From NCBI GenBank assembly GCA_030407085.1, contig CM059584.1, positions 121,744,501 to 121,808,500 of the forward strand: 64,000 nt of DNA, read 5' to 3'. Below the pieces are notes generated by a model. It was not told where the DNA came from and did not search any database. It saw only the letters and a list, made by a program, of their open reading frames with translations. Of this stretch, positions 57,381 to 64,000 are shown in pieces; position 1 is the stretch's first letter; each line of letters opens with the position of its first letter. This DNA comes from Trichopria drosophilae. Its lineage: Eukaryota; Arthropoda; Insecta; Hymenoptera; Diapriidae. A program made the translations under genes and the position numbers.

Positions 57381-60300
57381 AATCAAAAGACCGTGATCTA
57401 GTTCAATGCAAAAATTAATTATAAACGAAATTTGTTTGCAAAGGTAAAATAGAAGATTCCAAAATAAAGCCCGTGGTCATTTTCATTTTTTTTTCATTTC
57501 TTCAAAAGGATTAAAAATGTACTGTTTTTAACTATTTTGTTGGATTAAACGCAGATAAATACGTTTAAAAAATGTTTTTATATGTTCAAAAACAATTTCT
57601 TTCTCATTAATAGCAATTTATTACTGTGTATTTTCTAGTTTTTAATGGATTTTGATTCATATTTTTAAATTTAAATTAAGAAATATTACGAAAATTTAAT
57701 TTTGAGATTGACGTGAAACATTTGTAGTTTCTTTTGTAATTTGAAAAAGCGAAATAATTTTTATTTTGAGAATTTTATGGGGAAATATAAATGAAAATAA
57801 ATTGTTATTTTATTATGAGGTCGTTTTCAAATTTAATATTTTTCGGAAACGATGTGTTAAATAGTAATAAAAACATAAATAAAGTATAATATACCAAAAA
57901 TAATGAAAGAAATAAAATAAAAAATATTCCCGGACATTGGAGATAAAAATGGGAATTTGTTGCATACTGCAGATAAAATTAAAAAACAAACCAAAATAAC
58001 AAACTCGAAAATATTATATATGACAATTATTTTGCACCGATACATTGTTTACATTTTCATTATTCATTTTATTCAGTATTAATGTAAACAGACAAGTTTA
58101 CTGTATCGAACGAGATTAAAAATGTTTCTTTTCATAAAATATTATTTTTTATTTAATTATAGTTTCATCTTAAACTCATAAATACATTGTGGTAATTTCA
58201 GTAGTAACTAGAATAAAATAAAAATATCTCTTCACCATTTAATTCTTATTTTAAAAAAATTAATGGAAAATCTAACAAAATTAAAATAAATATCCAAACA
58301 AGTAAAAAAACAACATTTTTTTTAAGTTTTGTCAACATAAAAATTTAGAATTTAGATTATTTTTTACTTGAGTAATTATTTTTAAAATGTTGTTTATATC
58401 CGTTTTAAATATTTTTCTTATTATTTGATAAATTAAAATTAAAATATCACACTGTAAAAATTAAAGCATAAAATTAATTCGTAATAAAAATACGATACGA
58501 AAAAATTAATAAAAATTCTAAAAAACATTTGTGATAAACTTTTTGTTAGTTAATTATTAAATAAACAAGAAACACTTAGCATACACATTTTGAGTTACTA
58601 TCTACTACTTATTTTACATTAAATGTTATTTATACCTTCTTTAATATACGGTAAATTAACAATACATTTGTAGAGATATATTTTAATTACAGTAGACTAA
58701 TTTCCATGTTATAAAATAGCACTCACCAAGAAACATATTCAGTAAATTTAACTAAATAGTGAGTTATGTACTTTTTATAGCTCCATTTCTTCAATTTGAC
58801 TAAAATTTAGTTAATTTACGAAAAAAAACTACGAAATAATTAGTAATTTAAATTTACTAAATATTTTTCTCGATGTATCAATGACAAAGTCACTACATAC
58901 AATTTTGTACAGGCATATCAAATCGTGAAAATACAATTTAAAATAACCATCATTAAAATTGATTAAGTAAGTTATCTTCAGTAATAAATTTTAGTTATTA
59001 AAAAATGAAGTAACCAATTTCATTCCAGTTTTTTCTTAATAATTTATTACCAGTTAATTAATTAACAATTTCACAAATACTAAATGAAGAGTTACATAAT
59101 TCGTGTACAGTTATTCGCTTTTCATGAGCAATATTGAAACTTATGTAAATATGTATTACTTTGATTAAGCCATTTAATTTCTGATAATAAATACGGGTAG
59201 GAAACTGTAAAGTAAATGGAGCTAAAACTTCTGTACCCAGGCAGGTCGATAAAGGTAACATGGTAACTGCAAAAATGTAGGGCAGCCAGGCTACTTTGTA
59301 GGTAAAGTGATGACGAAAGTAGCGTTATTGATTTTACTGGCAACGTCGAAGTACATCGTTTCAACGTTGGCTGCGCCACGTGTTACTTTTCATGTCTCAT
59401 TAGAAATGCCTGTTACTACTGATGGTAACTTGTTCTACTGCATTTAAGATTATTTAATAAATTTCATGTGATATTTTCAAAAACAATCTAAAATAATTAA
59501 AACAAATGTTTTAAAGTTTGAATCTGCGATTTTATAGTAGTTGTGACTCTATTGACAAAAAATTATTGATTTTCTGTTTCAAATTCATTTGTCTCATAGT
59601 GGGACACCACCCACCTAAATTTGTTCAAAATTTATATTTTGGTGGTATAAAAGTATCAAATGTAAATTTATGAAATAATTTTTAATTACATACAAATAAT
59701 TTAATGTTATTTAATAAAAAATCAACTTGTTATAGGTGTACCACACGACGAATATAAGTTACGCTATGTTAATTGCGTGACATTAGTTTTTTTTAGAAAT
59801 AGCTGTTTGTGGCATTTTTAACAATATAAGTGGCAGAAAAGCTATTATAAATATGGTCTGTATTATTGATACTGAATTCATTAACAATTTCGGCTAACAT
59901 ACATCAATGTGCCTCTAATTTAACAGAGCAGGAGCACCTGGAACCTAGAAAATAAAAAAGTATCTGTTTTAAAAATTGCACCTTAATTCCTTCAATGTGT
60001 GATGTGATCACTGTATTTCAACTTGTATTATCACAACGAATATATGCCATATAATGATTTTCATTATAAAAAATGTTATTAAGTTAACAATATTCGAAAA
60101 AATGGAAGCTTTTGAGTGACATTAAATTTTGTTCTTTTTCAATCTTTTCGACCATTTTCGAACTTTGTCTGTTATGTCAGGTCTTTTTCGCTCTTTTTCG
60201 ATCTTATTCGATATTTCTTCATAAACATAAAGATATCCCCATTTCTACACGCATTTTGTATCAATCGTGCATGTCAGCTCAGAGCATCTACTAATAATTT

Positions 60301-60470
60301 ATTAAAAAAAAAACAATTTGTCTCGGAATTACCCATGTCATTATTTTATAATTATTTCTTATACACATTTTATGCTATTACAAATTAAAAATATATAGGT
60401 AAAAAATTATAATATTTAATTAATCATATTCATATTACTGTTATCCATGCTGATGTTTTTGAAGCATTCA
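57381..60470. other. long AT-rich gene-free stretch
   Basis: About 3 kb of extremely AT-rich DNA. A slightly GC-richer patch at 59220-59400 shows no domain in any frame. No recognisable gene, RNA or repeat. Confidence 0.4.
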
Positions 60471-60478
60471 ATTGTAAT

Positions 60479-61013
60479 GTTTTGTTTTTAACTAATAATT
60501 TTTGACAACATTCATATTAGTCAGACATATGTATATCAGTGGAAAGCTAGATACCTTAGCTAACTCATGTAAAAGAATTATTGATTCCTTGTAAAAGAAT
60601 AATTTTATCATACATTTAGTGAAGTGACGATTTTTGACACAAAAAATATTTATGCTCTCACGTGCAAGAGTTGTGATTCCGATTTTAAAGAGTAGTGAAT
60701 GACTAATGTGAAAACGCTTTTGTTTTATTTGTCAGCGGAGGCTTTAAAGTAAATAAATTTTGATTTTCTTATTATGTGTGGACGTTTTGCTTCATATTTT
60801 TCCATTTTTACCAGATTTTTCAAGGGTGCCCACAACCGGGTACAAATATTTTTTGTATCAAAAATCGCCACTTCACTAAATATGTGATACAATTTTTTTA
60901 CAAGAAATCAATTTAATTCTTTTACAGGAGATAGCTAAGGTATCTAGCTTTCCACTGATATACATATATCTGCATAATATGAATATTGCCGAAAATTATT
61001 AGTTAAAAACAAA
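60479..61013. repeat. inverted repeat with ~170-bp arms
   Basis: GTTTTGTTTTTAACTAATAA (60479) through GTGAAGTGACGATTTTTGAC is matched in reverse by 60843-61013, ending TTATTAGTTAAAAACAAAA. GTATATCAGTGGAAAGCTAG and CTAGCTTTCCACTGATATAC are exact complements. The spacer of ~190 bp contains GGGTGCCCACAACCGG, which occurs again just outside the right arm (61015), so the inner word and the flank are direct repeats. Confidence 0.78.
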
Positions 61014-61059
61014 AGGGTGCCCACAACCGGAGCTCTTCCCCTAATAATCTGAATTATTC

Positions 61060-62280
61060 GAAAATCAGAAAGTTTCTAATTTTAACGATGTATAAAGTGA
61101 CACCACATTTATTAATTGTAATACAATATATATTATAAATTTATAGTTTCTTTTATTTTGAAAGCATAATCATTAAAACTACCATACTGGCAGCAAAATA
61201 TCAAATATGCTTTGTGACACTCTCACAAGCAAATAAAAAAAATAATGGAGAGAAATTTGATTTCGTTCATATTAAAATAAAAAAATTACTTTATTTATTT
61301 ATTTAATTGGAATGAGAGTTTTATAAATTGTAATGACAAATCTCTTGAAATGTAATATTTAGCATGCATAAAAATAACAAATACATTTACAATTCTGAGA
61401 TTAAAAAGCGTAATGTACATTCAACAAAAATAATCAATATTGTATATTATTTCAAAACAAATGTTTAGAATATTAAAATATGAAGAGTATAAGTAACCAA
61501 TAGCTGATTTATAAATAATTTTATTTCTACTAGTCTCTTTATATTCGTGTCCTCATTTTTGTTTTTACAAGATAATTTTTTATCAGCTTGAAGTGTGTTA
61601 ATAAATCACATAAATCACATAATGCAAATAACATTTAAAAGCACAATATTTAAAAAAACAATAACAGAAAATTGATAGGTAAAACAAAATTAAGAATATC
61701 AAATAAAATAAGTACATTACAAAATTTAAGACAAATTTTCTTAAATCATTAATAAATTATTATGAAATGAAGAAGATATTAAAATATTACTGGAATTTCT
61801 GATGCAGGAAATATATCAGAACAATTAATTTAATTAAAAATATGATAAACTTGCTCTTAAGAAAACAAATTTCTTATTAATAAACTGTTAATGACATCAC
61901 GTAATACATATAGTTTGTTAAGAATTTCGGATATCTTGTGAGGATTTTAATATTGAATATGTCCAACCTTAGAGTTATTAATAAATATTTTCGAAATATG
62001 ATGAAATATATAAACATAATGTCAAACATTTTGTAATTCGGTAAAGTCGTAGTGTATTTAGTATTTTCATACCGAAAAATAAATTTCTTGGTATTCATTT
62101 CTTAAAATCAAGACAACTATCAATTTACTTCCTAAAATTTAGATAAACAAGGTATGTCTGATTGAAAATCGCACATTCGGATACGAGTATACGAAAAACA
62201 AGTAATTAAAAATTCTCAAAACCAAAAAATGTTTACTTGATTTTTTGCGTTTATAAAAATCTTCATTTGTTTCGCGTTTA
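61060..62280. other. AT-rich intergenic DNA
   Basis: No gene, repeat or RNA recognised. Confidence 0.4.
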
Positions 62281-62285
62281 AGTGA

Positions 62286-62650
62286 CCAAAAGTAAAAAAG
62301 CATATTGATGGAGCTTTTACCTATAGAAACCGGGTTTCGATAGCTACTAATTCCCGATGGAATCTTTCACCCTGTTCGTCACTGATTTTGCCAAGATTAT
62401 AGGGAAAGAAATTTAAATGCGAATGTAGAAAATGAATCTTGATCGACATGTTCCAATTCATTGCATCGTAGACTTTCAAAAATTCGTGTACTACGTTCAC
62501 TTAATCGAGACTTTGTTATTACCTAAAAAATTATCGGACAATTAAATAAAACTAGTGCAAGCTCGTCTTTCTACAACATCCAGTTTGTTCGGAAATTTTT
62601 TATCCTGCATTATTTTTCGAATTTGGCGCCCAACAAAGATTCCTAAAATC
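62286..62650 (-). pseudogene. decayed reading frame of a repetitive insect protein family
   Basis: Minus-strand translation gives GIFVGRQIRKIMQDKKFPN, then after stops and frame changes MNWNMSIKIHFLHSHLNFFP, YNLGKISDEQGERFHRELVA and IETRF. I recognise FLHSHL.FFP..LG..SDE.GERFH as a phrase common to many repeated, uncharacterised insect proteins of likely mobile origin. No function is known to me. Stops near 62320 and 62535 and the lack of flanking coding sequence show it is broken. Assignment is from memory only. Confidence 0.5.
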
Positions 62651-62659
62651 ACAGAAAAA

Positions 62660-64000
62660 CTTTTTCTACGGATATGAAAGGTAGAGCAGTTTCATATATA
62701 ACGTGGGACTATTTGACACAAACTAAGCACGTTTTTGTGCACAAACAGAGGATACAATATGCCATAAAATAATTTATTGAACATGGTTACTAAAAAGATG
62801 TGAATAAAGATTGCATTTCATTATTTAGAAAATATCCAAGAAACAGAATCCAACTGCAGAGAAATAAAATATTTAAACATAATCATACATACAGAGATTA
62901 TAAGATATCAGTTATCAAATTCGAATATTCCATACTATTATCTTACCACCCTATGATTCAAAGTGTGAACTACAATGTAGGAATTGTACGAAATAAGCGA
63001 TATTCCACGCCAATGATACTGTCGGGGCTTCCTTGGGGTGGTTGGGATTAATCCAGTTTACCTAGAGCAGGTTTAAGGCTTCTTATGCAACTCTATATAC
63101 GCATACGTTGCCGGCGCCTCGCACGAAGAATGCAAACTTAACAGAATGAAAATCCCTGTCTTTTGCGATTTTCGCAGAAGTCGATACGAATTTTTGTATT
63201 AGATGCCAGATTCTACCTACTTTACTATATATAAAATTAAAATTAAACTTATTTACGATAATTATTTATTTTGAAAAAAATATGCTTTATTATAATTTTT
63301 ACAAAAAAATTAATTTCTTCGAAACAGTATTAGGTTTGTCCATGTTTGAATTTAATGCTGGATATGACAAAAATTAGAATATAAACCAGAACACATTCGA
63401 TGCCGGTCCTTAGTCATAATTCCTTAACTGCGATTGCTGAGATTTTAGAGTTGCAGCTAACATTTTCCATCTAATTAATCATTTTGCATATATTATCTTG
63501 TAAATAACAATAAAAACATTCATGGACGAAGAATCCTCCTACAATTGTATTAAAAGTTAAAAGATAATAGTGCATTGTGCAACTAGGGAGCAAAATAGAT
63601 GTTTACCGACGAGTACGTTTTTGACGGAAGAGCTAATCCATTCTCATGAGTCTTAAAATACCTATTACCACTTTGCAAATCTGCACTCCGAGTGTGAAAA
63701 AGCGTCTATAATTTTTAACAAAAAAGTATCAAAAACAAGCATGCGACAATATTTTTATTTGTTGGTAGCAACTTTTTCATAATCAACGAGCTACTATTCG
63801 TCGTTGAAAGAATTTTATAAATGTATAAAGGACTATCATTGTCTGCTTTCATATAATAAAATCGGTTACTACGAAATTTCATAACAAAATACATACTACT
63901 AGTAATACCTAGTAGTCAAATTTTAATTTGTTAATCTCATAAATCGTAATCGACGCTTAAATTAATTCTTGTAAATCAGACCATCCTAATATAAATTTTA
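62660..64000. other. intergenic DNA, nothing firm
   Basis: A frame of 83 codons at 62800-63051 (plus) ends in GLPWGGWD but shows no domain. The GC-richer patch at 63000-63150 may be part of an unrecognised repeat. The remainder is AT-rich. Confidence 0.3.

Overview
This window looks like a low-gene-density, AT-rich stretch of an arthropod, most likely insect, nuclear genome. The only convincing intact gene is a divergent ionotropic chemoreceptor (IR) on the minus strand (28499-30601). It has a signal-peptide exon, an 81-nt GT-AG intron and one large exon. Its type, together with decayed Penelope-like and non-LTR retrotransposons, tRNA-derived SINE heads and many foldback elements, points to an insect. 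A hymenopteran would fit, but I cannot prove the order.

Layout: 1-8 kb has a Penelope-like element (PLE) remnant, a small MITE, two long foldback palindromes, a GC-rich islet and a YY1-word repeat. 8-12 kb has a 343-bp tandem duplication, AT-rich DNA and a second GC islet. 12-22 kb is a nest of dispersed repeats, including a ~5.2-kb inverted duplication (16673-21875). A 150-bp MITE whose terminal repeats each form a hairpin is present in only one arm of it. 24-28.2 kb holds arrays built on the palindrome CAGTACTG with a 70-bp period. 28.5-30.6 kb is the IR gene. 31-38 kb has a second MITE copy, a SINE head, an inverted PLE terminus with a hammerhead-like core, and a degenerate LINE. 38.5-48 kb has hairpin-rich repeats, several palindromic elements and a second LINE remnant. 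48-64 kb is mostly AT-rich, with GC islets, a TIR element carrying 170-bp tandem units (55991-56857), two large inverted repeats, and a decayed reading frame near 62.3-62.65 kb.

The items most worth a second look are: (1) GC-rich islets in gene-poor DNA that nearly all carry TGACGTCA (CRE) or a close variant, several with CCAAT and CACGTG boxes; (2) the hairpin-in-TIR MITE family, whose stems vary on both sides while still pairing; (3) the CAGTACTG 70-bp arrays with shared element-like ends; (4) the hammerhead-like motif in the inverted PLE terminus. Nearly all short open frames in the window are chance or repeat-derived.
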